A stretch of DNA of 64,000 nt from a bacterium (lineage in GTDB: Bacteria > Bacillota > Clostridia > Christensenellales > Aristaeellaceae): NCBI GenBank assembly GCA_004563405.1, contig SFTH01000002.1, positions 62,001 through 126,000 on the forward strand, in the 5' to 3' direction. Both the position numbers and the translations under genes were made by a program. The notes under the pieces were generated by a model. It made no database searches and was not told the DNA's origin. It worked only from the letters and a program-made list of their open reading frames with translations. Positions 1 to 6,950 of this stretch are shown piece by piece (the stretch's first letter is position 1; each line of letters opens with the position of its first letter).

Positions 1-101
1 TCGATCATCTCCGCGTAGTAGGCCAGCGTCTGATCGCGCTCGGCCTCCGGCAGCGCGGCGATTCTGCCCTCGAGTTCCCGCAAAAATGCCTTCCTGTTCA
101 T
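1..101 (-). CDS. DUF1700-type membrane protein, N-terminal fragment
   Basis: Only the first 33 or so codons lie in the window; the gene runs off the left edge. The start resembles DUF1700/HAAS proteins: a basic-acidic amphipathic stretch with leucine and glutamate spacing, then a Tyr-Tyr pair. Its ATG at 101 overlaps the stop codon of the PadR gene (ATGA), so the two are translated as a pair. PadR/DUF1700 pairs are common in Firmicutes, where the DUF1700 protein is a membrane protein of unknown biochemical role. The family call is inferred from the short N-terminus and the neighbour. Confidence 0.6.
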   Translation of the reverse strand, partial: MNRKAFLRELEGRIAALPEAERDQTLAYYAEMI

Positions 102-415
102 GTTCCGCTTCCCTCCTGTGCGATGAATTGATGGATGCGCACAAGCTCCTTCCATTCTTCCTCAAATCCGGCCAGCCGCGCCCGGCCCGGATCCGTGATC
201 CGGTAATACTTGCGCAGGCGGCCGTTGTGCTCCACGGAGTACACCGTCAGCATCTGCGCCGCCTCCAGCCTGCGCAGAATGGGATAGAGCGTGGATTCGG
301 ATATCTCCACATAGGGCTCCATCTCCCGGACGATCTGATAGCCGTAGGAATCGTGCCGCTCGATGGCGGCCAGCACGCACACCTCCAACAGGCCGCGTCT
401 GAGCTGTACATCCAC
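98..415 (-). CDS. PadR family transcriptional regulator
   Basis: This encodes about 105 residues, typical of the short PadR subfamily: a winged helix followed by one dimerisation helix. The recognition region contains the family pattern E-S-T-L-Y-P-I-L-R-R-L, and the wing has G-R-L-R-K-Y-Y. GTG at 415 is preferred as start because the GGGAGG motif lies 7 nt before it; the upstream ATG at 421 is only 1 nt from that motif. Members are usually autorepressing cytoplasmic DNA-binding proteins that respond to small hydrophobic ligands. It is co-translated with the DUF1700 gene, and symmetrical sites cover its promoter. Confidence 0.93.
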   Translation of the reverse strand: MDVQLRRGLLEVCVLAAIERHDSYGYQIVREMEPYVEISESTLYPILRRLEAAQMLTVYSVEHNGRLRKYYRITDPGRARLAGFEEEWKELVRIHQFIAQEGSGT

Positions 416-431
416 GTTCATACCTCCCTTC

Positions 432-467
432 GCGTTATACTATATAACGCATAGTATTATGTGTCAA
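432..467 (-). promoter_or_regulatory. padR promoter with overlapping inverted repeats
   Basis: On the minus strand the -35 is TTGACA (467-462) and the -10 is TATAGT (444-439), with a 17-nt spacer. Two dyads cover the -10: ATACTAT-N7-ATAGTAT (arms 437-443 and 451-457) and GCGTTATA-N3-TATAACGC (432-439 and 443-450). A repressor here would block RNA polymerase, which fits PadR autoregulation. The boxes and dyads are seen directly; binding by PadR is inferred. Confidence 0.75.
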
Positions 468-585
468 TAGGTATTTGGAAAAGAAGCAGGAATTAACAAA
501 GCGCCTGCGCTGCCGGGGACGATTCCATTGCAGGAGGATTGTGAGCCTCTCGCGCTCTCCCAAAGGTTTTTCGGCAGTCTGGAAA

Positions 586-618
586 CGCCCGCGCCGTTCC
601 CGAGGAACGGCGCGGGCG
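586..618. terminator. GC-rich hairpin, possible terminator
   Basis: A perfect 15-bp inverted repeat (586-600 and 604-618) with a three-base centre. There is no strong T-tract on either side. It lies about 200 nt beyond the end of the minus-strand WYL operon and may end that transcript. The rest of the gene-free stretch 468-819 shows no convincing gene; open frames there lack ribosome binding sites. Confidence 0.4.
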
Positions 619-819
619 CTTCGCTTTCGACATATGTAACCTCCGACGCGCGAAGGGACTTTGAATCTTTGCGCCAGGCGGGTGAAAAACCCGGGAGCGC
701 GGATGCTCCTCCCCCTTCGCACCGGCCCGTCTCCGGCGGCGCGGATCGCCGCAGCCGGGCGGATCGGCGGCGGAGAGGCCCTTCAGGACGGCGATTGCTC
801 CCCCGCAGGCCCGGGCCGG

Positions 820-1452
820 TCACTTCCGGCGCACGGGAATGCGCAGAACGGTTTTGCGCTTCTCAATCTGCGTTCTGCGGGGATCGCTCAGATAGATCTC
901 ATGATGCCGCCGCCCGCCTGCGTAGTCGGGCGCGCAGCCCTGCGCGTCTGTGAACTCCAGCATGCGCCGCATCGTCTCCGGCTCGCTGTCGTAGCTTCCC
1001 AGATGCATGCACTGCACGCAAAGGCCCTCCCGGTAGGAGAGGAGCTCCACAGGAGAGAAATCCAGGCCCTTCTTCCGCGCGGCGGCCTCCACCGCCCAGA
1101 GATAGTCTGCCTCCGTCACGAAATCCGGCAGGCGAATCATGGAAGTCCATTGAAAGTCCGCCTTCCGGGCGAAGTCGATTCCCTCTGCGCCCGGCTGCTC
1201 CCACAGTCCCTCCAGCGGCGGCACCACATAGGGAAAGTAGCCCTCGATGGCGCGCCCGGCCCGGGGGCTCATGCGCAGGGTGTAGGCAACGGCGTAGAGC
1301 AGCTCGAGCGCCGCCTGGTACGCGCCGCTGGGATCGTTGGGATCTCCCTTTCCCCGAACGGCCACAAAGCGCATCTCCGGCAGCTCAATCAGCCCCGGTT
1401 CCCGGGGCGGCAGATAGAATTCGCTGTATTCCTTTTTGAAATCAAATGCCAC
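820..1452 (-). CDS. GyrI-like small-molecule-binding protein
   Basis: This encodes about 210 residues and matches stand-alone GyrI-like effector-binding proteins (COG4832 type) in its landmarks: a start with F-D-F-K-K-E-Y and F-Y-L-P, the V-R-G-K-G-D-P motif near residue 40, V-V-P-P-L-E-G-L-W near residue 85, and the ending H-H-E-I-Y-L-S-D-P-R. Such proteins bind small amphipathic molecules, and some act as drug-sequestering proteins; the ligand is unknown here. GTG at 1452 is used, behind a GGAGAGAAGAAGG ribosome site. The gene overlaps the TfoX-like gene by 11 nt and is the last of the WYL-led operon. Confidence 0.85.
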   Translation of the reverse strand: MAFDFKKEYSEFYLPPREPGLIELPEMRFVAVRGKGDPNDPSGAYQAALELLYAVAYTLRMSPRAGRAIEGYFPYVVPPLEGLWEQPGAEGIDFARKADFQWTSMIRLPDFVTEADYLWAVEAAARKKGLDFSPVELLSYREGLCVQCMHLGSYDSEPETMRRMLEFTDAQGCAPDYAGGRRHHEIYLSDPRRTQIEKRKTVLRIPVRRK

Positions 1453-1786
1453 CCTTCTTCTCTCCCCTCCGTTTTTTCGGCTTCGGCAGCGGCAACGCGT
1501 CGCAGGTCGCCCGCGCCAATCGCGCAAGCGCTTCCCGGTCGTCCAGGTTCTCCGCAACCAGGCAGGGCTTCGCCCCGGGATAGGGCTCCGCCAGCGCAAG
1601 CTCCGGCGCGGCGCATCGACCCGCCCCGGTGTCCTTGAACAGCAGCTGATTGTCGCACACCATGGCAAAGAACTTGCCGTCCAGATAGAGTCCATACTCG
1701 CCAAACATGGCCCGGTAGCGGATCTCCCCCGCCCCGGAGAGCTGCCCGACGGCATATTGCACAAATTCCAGGCTGGAAGCCATCAT
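1442..1786 (-). CDS. TfoX/Sxy N-terminal domain protein
   Basis: This encodes 114 residues. The pattern M-F-G-E-Y-G-L-Y-L-D-G-K-F-F-A near residues 27-41 is characteristic of the TfoX N-terminal domain. Proteins of this length carry only that domain, without the C-terminal helix-hairpin-helix part of true Sxy competence activators, so a competence role should not be assumed. The tail is lysine/arginine rich. Its ATG overlaps the stop of the VOC gene by 4 nt; ATG at 1783 is an alternative start. The molecular function is unknown. Confidence 0.85.
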   Translation of the reverse strand: MMASSLEFVQYAVGQLSGAGEIRYRAMFGEYGLYLDGKFFAMVCDNQLLFKDTGAGRCAAPELALAEPYPGAKPCLVAENLDDREALARLARATCDALPLPKPKKRRGEKKGGI

Positions 1787-2181
1787 TCCCCGCCCCCTTC
1801 AAAGGCAGCAATCTCGATCAGATTTCCCTCCGGATCGGCCACATAGCAGGTGCGCTGCCCCCAGGGCTCGGTGGTGGGCGGCATCACGCTCCTGCCTCCG
1901 GCGCGAACGACCGCCGCATAGGCGCGGTCAACCGCCGCGTGATTCTCCACGCCCAGCGCCACCTCAAAGTGGCCGCTGAGTCCCCGGGCGTATGCGTATG
2001 GCCTGCCGGTCATATTTTCAAAGTCCCGCCTGCGATAGAGCAAAAACAGTACGCCGTCCTTCACCAGATACACGTTCTCCGCCTCGTCTTCCTCCCGGAT
2101 CTCAAAGCCCAGCGCATCCCGATAGAAGCGTACCATCGCGCCCATATTCTCCACAAAGATCCCAAAGCCCTCCAGCTTCAT
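1783..2181 (-). CDS. VOC (glyoxalase/bleomycin-resistance) family protein
   Basis: This encodes about 132 residues with one VOC unit of two beta-alpha-beta-beta-beta modules. Family signatures are F-V-E-N-M-G-A-M-V-R-F-Y-R-D-A-L-G-F at the start and the closing V-A-D-P-E-G-N-L-I-E-I near residue 115. The glutamates are candidate metal ligands; substrate specificity cannot be read. ATG at 2181 is preferred over GTG at 2187 because AAGGAGAGG lies 5 nt before it. The family includes glyoxalase I, dioxygenases and drug-binding proteins. Here it sits between a WYL regulator and TfoX/GyrI-like genes, a likely stress-response group. Confidence 0.85.
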   Translation of the reverse strand: MKLEGFGIFVENMGAMVRFYRDALGFEIREEDEAENVYLVKDGVLFLLYRRRDFENMTGRPYAYARGLSGHFEVALGVENHAAVDRAYAAVVRAGGRSVMPPTTEPWGQRTCYVADPEGNLIEIAAFEGGGE

Positions 2182-2183
2182 TC

Positions 2184-3095
2184 TCACCTCTCCTTATAAA
2201 CCTCCGCCATGCGCCCAATCATCTCCCGCAGCTCTGCCCGCAGCGGCTCCGGCTCCAGCAGCTCCGCACGGTCGCCGAAGGTGAGCATCCAGCGCAGCAG
2301 TTCCTCCGCGCTGGAGTAGTCCGCCCGAAACAGAAGGCGACCGTCCGCCTGCTCCTCAAAGCAGGACGCGCCAAATTCCTCCACCAGCCGCCACCGGCAC
2401 TCCGGCGCAAAGCGGGCCCGGGCATGGATGCGCCCGGGAAAGATGCGTTCGCTGCGCAGCTCGGGCAGCGGCGCGCTCCTGCGCGCAAAGGTCTCGCCCT
2501 CCATCTCAAGCTCCTCCATGCGGTTGAGCTTGAACAGGCGAAAGTCCTCCCGGGCGTGGCACCAGCCCCACAGGTACCAGCTCGACCAGCGAAAGACCAG
2601 ATAGCAGGGCTCGACGCGCCGCACGCTCTCCCCACCCGGCGCGAAGTAGCGGAAGCGCACCGGATGCGCGCCGTCGATGGCCGATCGCAGCAGCGCGATC
2701 TTCGGCGCGAGCGTGTCCCCGTACCAGGAAGACAGGTCGATCAGCACGCTCTGCCCGCCGGTCATGAAGTCCGACGCGCCTGCGGAGAGCTTCTCCATCA
2801 GCCGTTCGAAGCGCCCGCTCGCGTCCACGCTGTTCAGGCTGCGCAGTCCCGCAAGTATGTCCCGCAGTTCCGAACGGGTCAGAAGCGTGCGATCCACGCG
2901 GTAACCCTCCATGACGGAGATTCCGCCGCCCCTTCCCGGCCGGGTCGCGATGGGAATGCCCGCCCGGCAGAGCTCGTCCACGTCCCGGCGTATGGTGCGC
3001 ACGGAGACCTCGAAGCGCTCCGCCAGCTCGCCCTCGCGCACCGAATCCCGCTGAAGCAGCAGGGAGAGTATGCCGATGAGCCGGTCCATCTTCAT
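2184..3095 (-). CDS. WYL domain transcriptional regulator (YafY-like)
   Basis: This encodes about 303 residues with an N-terminal HTH_11 winged helix (residues 4-60, containing V-R-T-I-R-R-D-V-D-E-L) and a WYL sensor domain in the middle, where W-S-S-W-Y-L-W-G-W-C is visible, followed by a C-terminal WCX-like extension. WYL domains bind nucleic-acid-like or small ligands. The start at 3095 follows GGGG with 8 nt spacing; GTG 3104 and ATG 3089 are alternatives. It leads an operon with the VOC, TfoX and GyrI-like genes and probably controls it through the dyad at 3130-3149. Confidence 0.92.
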   Translation of the reverse strand: MKMDRLIGILSLLLQRDSVREGELAERFEVSVRTIRRDVDELCRAGIPIATRPGRGGGISVMEGYRVDRTLLTRSELRDILAGLRSLNSVDASGRFERLMEKLSAGASDFMTGGQSVLIDLSSWYGDTLAPKIALLRSAIDGAHPVRFRYFAPGGESVRRVEPCYLVFRWSSWYLWGWCHAREDFRLFKLNRMEELEMEGETFARRSAPLPELRSERIFPGRIHARARFAPECRWRLVEEFGASCFEEQADGRLLFRADYSSAEELLRWMLTFGDRAELLEPEPLRAELREMIGRMAEVYKER

Positions 3096-3129
3096 CTTCG
3101 CCACCCCGATTCCATTCTAACATGCAAAA

Positions 3130-3159
3130 CCAGACATGGGTATGTCCGGTTTCATTATA
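3130..3159 (-). promoter_or_regulatory. WYL operon -10 box and operator dyad
   Basis: The minus strand has TATAAT at 3159-3154 and no good -35. Just downstream, at the expected transcription start, lies CCGGACAT-N4-ATGTCTGG (3149-3130), an 8-bp dyad with one mismatch. Its position suits autorepression by the WYL regulator. The dyad is seen; the binding protein is inferred. Confidence 0.6.
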
Positions 3160-3176
3160 CCAGAAGAACTTCTTCA

Positions 3177-3216
3177 GGAAAAGCGCAGTCCCCGCGGAGG
3201 TGCGCTCCGCGGGGAC
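3177..3216 (-). terminator. Terminator after the long folT gene
   Basis: A perfect 12-bp stem (3188-3199 with 3205-3216) is followed on the minus strand by GCGCTTTTCC. It lies 14 nt beyond the stop codon of the folate S-component gene and separates it from the WYL operon. Confidence 0.8.
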
Positions 3217-3229
3217 CGAACGGGGAGAT

Positions 3230-4312
3230 TCAGGCAATATCGTCCGAATAGGACACGAGCTCGCCGGTCTTTTTGTCCAGCACAATGGTGGCGTAGCCCG
3301 CGCTGACCAGCGCGTCGTCGGCCTTCGCCTTGGATTTGGAGTAACCGTTCAGGGTCTCCATGCCGTAGGTGGAGTCGGGGTCCTCCGCCCTCTTCTCTGC
3401 AATGTTGGCCTCCAGCTCCGCTTCGTCCACAGTGTAGACCGCCACGGAGTAGGTGACGTTGGAATTGCCGAATCTGGGCAGGGCGCTCTCGATGACGGCG
3501 ACCACCGTCTCGTCCGCCAGCGCGGCGTTGTTTTCAAGCACCACGTCCCGCATGGCTGTGTTGCGCTCCAGGCGCTCCTGCGCGCTGTACTTGGCGCTCA
3601 GGGACGTGGTATTGTAGCTGTACACGGAGTAGCCGAACACCGCCGCGACGCCCACGACGAACAGAACCGCCAGCACGACCAGGTTGCGCTTCGTGAAGCG
3701 CAGCTTTTCCGCGTCGCTGTAGATCAGTCCCGCGCTCTTCGTGGGGGGAATGACGGCGCGGAAGAACAGAATCAGCAGGAAGGACTCGATGGGGAACATG
3801 GCCAGGTTCTTGGCGATGCGCGGAAGATCCACCAGCGCATAGTACTTGCCCATGACCACCTTGTAGTACAGCCACATGACCGGGGTGTTGAGCACGATGT
3901 TCACGCCGAAGCAGATCAAAAAGCGCGCGAGTATCACGCGCAGCGAGCTGACGCGCGCCCGATAGAAGAACAGGGCGAAGATCAGCGAGCCGGCAATTTC
4001 GATGAAGATGAACGGGAAGAAGTAGACGCCCGTGGGAAAGAGCAGGCAGCCGAGGGTGTCCGAGATGGCCGCGGCCACGATGGCGACCACGGGGCCGAAG
4101 ACCATCGCGCCGTAGGCGTTGATGAAGAACGCCGTGTTGATGCGCATGTCGACGCCCACGGGAATGCTGACCATCTTGAGCACCACGCGCAGAGCGATCA
4201 TCAGTGCGGCGAAGATGAGCACCTTGGTCTTCTTGAGCTCGCGGGCCGCCTCTACCCAGTAGGCCTTGGAGAAGGGATGGGGAAAGAGCGCCGGATTGGA
4301 AACCTGGGACAT
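3230..4312 (-). CDS. folT: Folate ECF transporter S component with C-terminal extension
   Basis: This encodes about 360 residues. Residues 25-205 form a multi-helix membrane domain like folate-specific S components of energy-coupling-factor transporters. Unlike the usual 170-190-residue protein, a further membrane segment (about 210-235) and a 125-residue polar C-terminal domain follow, ending in K-K-T-G-E-L-V-S-Y. The ATG at 4312 has AAAGGAGG 8 nt upstream; the longer frame from 4339 runs through this site and is rejected. A THF riboswitch and a masking hairpin precede it, so folate repression is expected. ECF A and T subunits are not in the window and would be shared from elsewhere. Confidence 0.85.
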   Translation of the reverse strand: MSQVSNPALFPHPFSKAYWVEAARELKKTKVLIFAALMIALRVVLKMVSIPVGVDMRINTAFFINAYGAMVFGPVVAIVAAAISDTLGCLLFPTGVYFFPFIFIEIAGSLIFALFFYRARVSSLRVILARFLICFGVNIVLNTPVMWLYYKVVMGKYYALVDLPRIAKNLAMFPIESFLLILFFRAVIPPTKSAGLIYSDAEKLRFTKRNLVVLAVLFVVGVAAVFGYSVYSYNTTSLSAKYSAQERLERNTAMRDVVLENNAALADETVVAVIESALPRFGNSNVTYSVAVYTVDEAELEANIAEKRAEDPDSTYGMETLNGYSKSKAKADDALVSAGYATIVLDKKTGELVSYSDDIA

Positions 4313-4319
4313 AAAAAAA

Positions 4320-4357
4320 CCTCCTTTCAGAGCATACACACATGCTGCATAAGGAGG
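4320..4357 (-). promoter_or_regulatory. Shine-Dalgarno-masking hairpin of folT leader
   Basis: On the minus strand CCTCCTT (4357-4351) can pair with AAGGAGG (4326-4320), the ribosome binding site of folT. An inner 5-bp stem AGCAT/ATGCT closes a six-base loop. This is the probable expression platform of the THF riboswitch just upstream, acting on translation. Confidence 0.75.
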
Positions 4358-4384
4358 TGAAAAATATTATCTCCATATGTGATT

Positions 4385-4478
4385 CAGCGGGTGCGGGCCT
4401 TCAACCGCGGCTTGCGCCTTCGTCCGCCAGACAACTCCCCATTTTGGCGGCACTTAACGAAGAAAGCCCTACTCTGTC
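4385..4478 (-). promoter_or_regulatory. THF riboswitch (folT leader)
   Basis: The minus strand shows the tetrahydrofolate aptamer landmarks in order: GAGTAG, CGTTAAGTG, GGGGAGTTGT, ACGAA, GCGGT and GC..CCGCTG. Pairings agree with the known fold: GGGCTTTC with GAAGGCCC (long helix with one G-U), CCGCCA with TGGCGG, and GGC with GCC around GCAA. Transcription should begin near 4478, so the aptamer opens the mRNA. It is expected to lower translation of folT when reduced folates are plentiful. Confidence 0.88.
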
Positions 4479-4484
4479 GCAGGC

Positions 4485-4513
4485 ATTATAACCCATCCTC
4501 CCAAAAATTGCAA
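4485..4513 (-). promoter_or_regulatory. folT promoter
   Basis: The minus strand carries TTGCAA (4513-4508), a 17-nt spacer, and TATAAT (4490-4485). The predicted start is about 7 nt beyond, at the first bases of the riboswitch. Confidence 0.85.
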
Positions 4514-4579
4514 GCCCATTTGCGAACACGGGTCGACGGTTTCGCGGAAAATCCCTTTGTGAAAAATGCGCGAACAGGA

Positions 4580-4608
4580 TTGTAAAATGGCGAAAAGCAT
4601 ATTATAAT
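4580..4608 (+). promoter_or_regulatory. Promoter of the second S-component/folC operon
   Basis: TTGTAA (4580-4585), 17-nt spacer, TATAAT (4603-4608). It diverges from the folT promoter with 66 nt between the two -35 boxes. Transcription would start near 4615, some 90 nt before the recognisable THF aptamer. Confidence 0.8.
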
Positions 4609-4703
4609 AGCTGCGACGGGAGGGTAGCGCACAGATGGCCGGTGGGGTGAGATGCAGGTTCCCCATCAATTTTCGGGTCAGCTTCGGTTTTCAATCTCGC
4701 ACT

Positions 4704-4800
4704 GTATGGAGTAGGAATGGCGCGTCAAGTACCGGCGGATGGGAGGTTGCCGCCGGGCGAAGAGATGTCGATCTCGCGATGCCATTATCGCATCCGCTGC
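4704..4800 (+). promoter_or_regulatory. THF riboswitch (S component/folC leader)
   Basis: The landmarks of the THF aptamer recur on the plus strand: GGAGTAG, CGTCAAGT, GGGAGGTTGC, GGCGAA, GCG and GCATCCGCTGC. Helices are AATGGC with GCCATT, CCGGCGG with CCGCCGG, and GAGAT with ATCTC. The helix sequences differ from the copy at 4385-4478 while the core is kept, which is covariation-like support that both are functional. Confidence 0.88.
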
Positions 4801-4870
4801 TACAGCGCAGGCGCGCAGGCGCCGCTTGAGGTTCTATCGCGAAAATGAAATAGGACACGATCTTCAACCT

Positions 4871-4895
4871 CCTCCTTAAAAGACATTTTAGGAGG
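4871..4895 (+). promoter_or_regulatory. Shine-Dalgarno-masking hairpin before second S component
   Basis: CCTCC (4871-4875) and TAAAA pair with TTTTA and GGAGG (4886-4895) around GACA, with one bulged T. GGAGG is the ribosome binding site of the gene starting at 4903, so this stem would block initiation. It is the likely expression platform of the riboswitch ending at 4800. Confidence 0.78.
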
Positions 4896-4902
4896 TATTT
4901 TT

Positions 4903-5460
4903 ATGACCAATTCTCCCCGTAGGGGCATCAGCACCCGCCGTCTGACGATGAACGCCGTGTTCATCGCCCTTCACGTCGTACTCGACTTCGCTTCCATCTA
5001 CATCGGCAACGAAATCAAGCTCTCCTTTGCCTCGTTCCCGCTGCTGTGCGCGGCCATGCTCTTCGGCACCGCGGACGGCATCTATGTGGCGGGCATCGGC
5101 GAATTCATCTATCAGCTGCTGATGTACGGCCTGGGCCCCACCACGCTGCTGTGGATGCTGCCGCCCATGCTGCACGCGCTGATCGCGGGCCTGCTCGCCC
5201 GCCGCTTCGGCCATGAGATGGGCGTCAGGCAGGTGGGCATCACCGTGCTGATCTCCGGCCTCATCGCCGCGCTGCTGACCACCCTGGTCATTTACATCGA
5301 CGCGCAGGTCTGGGGCTATCCCTCCGGGCTGACCGCCGCCATGATTGGCTTCCGCCTGCTCAATACGCTGATCATGTGCGCCATCTACACCGCCATCGTT
5401 CCCAAAACCATCGTGCTGCTGCGCCGCGTGTACAAGCCCCGCGCTGAAAAGGCAGCCTGA
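4903..5460 (+). CDS. ECF transporter S component, folate type (second copy)
   Basis: This encodes 185 residues, the normal size of an ECF S component: a basic N-terminus followed by about six membrane helices. A-x-x-x-A-type small-residue helices of the kind used for docking on the ECF module begin near residue 14 (T-M-N-A-V-F-I-A-L). The THF riboswitch in its leader and the folC gene 23 nt downstream both point to folate or a folate precursor as substrate. It is not a duplicate of the divergent folT; the sequences differ strongly and it lacks the C-terminal extension. Start ATG 4903 follows AGGAGG by 7 nt. Confidence 0.85.
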   Translation: MTNSPRRGISTRRLTMNAVFIALHVVLDFASIYIGNEIKLSFASFPLLCAAMLFGTADGIYVAGIGEFIYQLLMYGLGPTTLLWMLPPMLHALIAGLLARRFGHEMGVRQVGITVLISGLIAALLTTLVIYIDAQVWGYPSGLTAAMIGFRLLNTLIMCAIYTAIVPKTIVLLRRVYKPRAEKAA

Positions 5461-5483
5461 GTCAAGAGAGAAGGACGATTCAC

Positions 5484-6761
5484 TTGAATGTCAACGAAGC
5501 CCTGAACTACATTCACAGCATTTCCTGGATGGGCACCATCCCCGGCCTGGAGCGCGTGCGCGAGCTGCTGCGCCGCATGGGCAATCCGGAAAAGAAGCTC
5601 AAGTTCATTCACATTGCCGGCACGAACGGCAAGGGCTCCACTGCCGCCATGCTCGCCTCGGTGCTCACCGGGGCGGGCTACCGCACGGGGCTCTACACCT
5701 CGCCCTATATCCTGCGCTTCAACGAGCGCATGCAGGTCTGCGGCGAGGAGATTTCCGATGAGGAGCTGGCTGAAATCACCGAATTCGTGCGCCCGATGGC
5801 CGACGGCATGGAGGCGCACCCCACGGAATTTGACCTGGTGACCGCCATCGCCATGGAGTACTTCCTGCGCCACGAATGCGACATCGTGGTGCTGGAGGTG
5901 GGCCTGGGCGGCGAGCTGGACTCCACCAACGCCATCCCCGCGCCGGAGGCGGCGGTGATCTGCAACATCGGTCTCGACCACATGCAGCTGCTGGGCGACA
6001 CCCCGGAGAAGATCGCCCGGGCCAAGGCCGGCATCGTCAAGGACGGCTGCGACTGTGTGCTCTACGCCCAATCGCCCTCCGTGGAGGCCGTGTTCGAGGA
6101 GGTCTGCCGGGAAAAGGGCGCGCGGCTGCACCGGGCCGGAATGGAGCCGCTTCGCCTGATCTCCCACGGCCTGGAGGGACAGACCTTCGACTGGAAGCAG
6201 CTCGCCGGCCTGCGCATTCCGTTGCTGGGCGAGCACCAGCTACACAACGCGAGCGTCGTGCTCACCACGCTGGAGGTGCTGGCGCAGAAGGGCTGGAACA
6301 TCCCCGAATCCGCCATCCGCGCAGGCCTCGAGTCCGTGTACTGGCCGGGCCGCTTTCAGCTGATGCGGCGCGACCCCCTGTTCATCATCGACGGCGGCCA
6401 CAATCCCCAGTGCCTGGACGCGCTGGTGCAGGCCTTCCGGGACTACCTGCCCGGGCGGAAGATCACCTTCCTGAACGGCTGCATGGCGGACAAGGACTAC
6501 GGCGAAATGTTCCGGGATCTGGCTCCCTTCGCGAAGGAATTCGTGACCGTGACCCCGGACAATCCCCGCGCGCTGCGCGCCGACAAGCTCGCCGGACACC
6601 TCGCGCGCTACGCGCTGCCCGTCACGCCCTGCGAGAGCGTGGAGGCGGGCGTGCGCACCGCCATCGAACACGCGGGCGCGGACGGCGTGGTGTGCGCCTG
6701 CGGCTCCCTTTACATGATCTCGGAAATCTGCGCAGCCCTCGACCGGCTCCCGCCGCGCTGA
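5484..6761 (+). CDS. folC: Folylpolyglutamate synthase / dihydrofolate synthase
   Basis: This encodes 425 residues, normal for FolC. The enzyme adds glutamate to folates with ATP, retaining them in the cell, and in many bacteria also joins glutamate to dihydropteroate. The P-loop G-T-N-G-K-G-S-T is at residues 46-53; the S-P-Y-I-L-R-F-N-E-R motif and the H-x-x-x-L-G-D-T ATPase region follow. The Mur-ligase-like C-terminal domain has D-G-G-H-N-P. The start is a TTG at 5484 behind AGAAGGA; the nearby ATG at 5488 is out of frame. Co-transcription with the riboswitch-controlled S component couples folate uptake to trapping. Confidence 0.95.
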   Translation: MNVNEALNYIHSISWMGTIPGLERVRELLRRMGNPEKKLKFIHIAGTNGKGSTAAMLASVLTGAGYRTGLYTSPYILRFNERMQVCGEEISDEELAEITEFVRPMADGMEAHPTEFDLVTAIAMEYFLRHECDIVVLEVGLGGELDSTNAIPAPEAAVICNIGLDHMQLLGDTPEKIARAKAGIVKDGCDCVLYAQSPSVEAVFEEVCREKGARLHRAGMEPLRLISHGLEGQTFDWKQLAGLRIPLLGEHQLHNASVVLTTLEVLAQKGWNIPESAIRAGLESVYWPGRFQLMRRDPLFIIDGGHNPQCLDALVQAFRDYLPGRKITFLNGCMADKDYGEMFRDLAPFAKEFVTVTPDNPRALRADKLAGHLARYALPVTPCESVEAGVRTAIEHAGADGVVCACGSLYMISEICAALDRLPPR

Positions 6762-6772
6762 GGGCGCGCCCC

Positions 6773-6813
6773 CGGCCGGAGCGGAGCCGCAGCGCCCCGC
6801 CCGGCCGCTTTTT
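6773..6813 (+). terminator. Terminator after folC
   Basis: CGGCCGG (6773-6779) pairs with CCGGCCG (6801-6807), with an inner GCGG/CCGC stem, followed by CTTTTT. It lies 11 nt after the folC stop. Confidence 0.8.
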
Positions 6814-6845
6814 GGAAACCGCGCCCGGCTTAACCGAATCAACGG

Positions 6846-6874
6846 TTGATTTTGGCGGCCGATTATGATACTAT
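6846..6874 (+). promoter_or_regulatory. nfnAB promoter
   Basis: TTGATT (6846-6851), 17-nt spacer, TACTAT (6869-6874). It is located about 75 nt before the nfnA start. Confidence 0.65.
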
Positions 6875-6950
6875 ATAAGTTGGATAGTTTCAAGACTTTG
6901 GTCGTCCATTTGCTCGTTTTTTCACCAATCATTCAGAGGAGATGAAACCT

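Noticed and set aside
435..953. Open frames in the gap between padR and the GyrI-like gene
   Set aside because: No ribosome binding sites, both strands open, composition unlike a protein; they run through a hairpin and into real genes.
4313..4339. Longer start of the folT-like gene
   Set aside because: The first nine codons would include the AAAGGAGG ribosome site that serves the ATG at 4312.
4615..4703. A third complete THF aptamer
   Set aside because: Only the first segment resembles the aptamer; the CGTTAAGTG-like and CGAA segments are missing, so it is listed only as an open question.
5488..5490. ATG as folC start
   Set aside because: It is out of frame; the TTG at 5484 is in frame and well placed after AGAAGGA.
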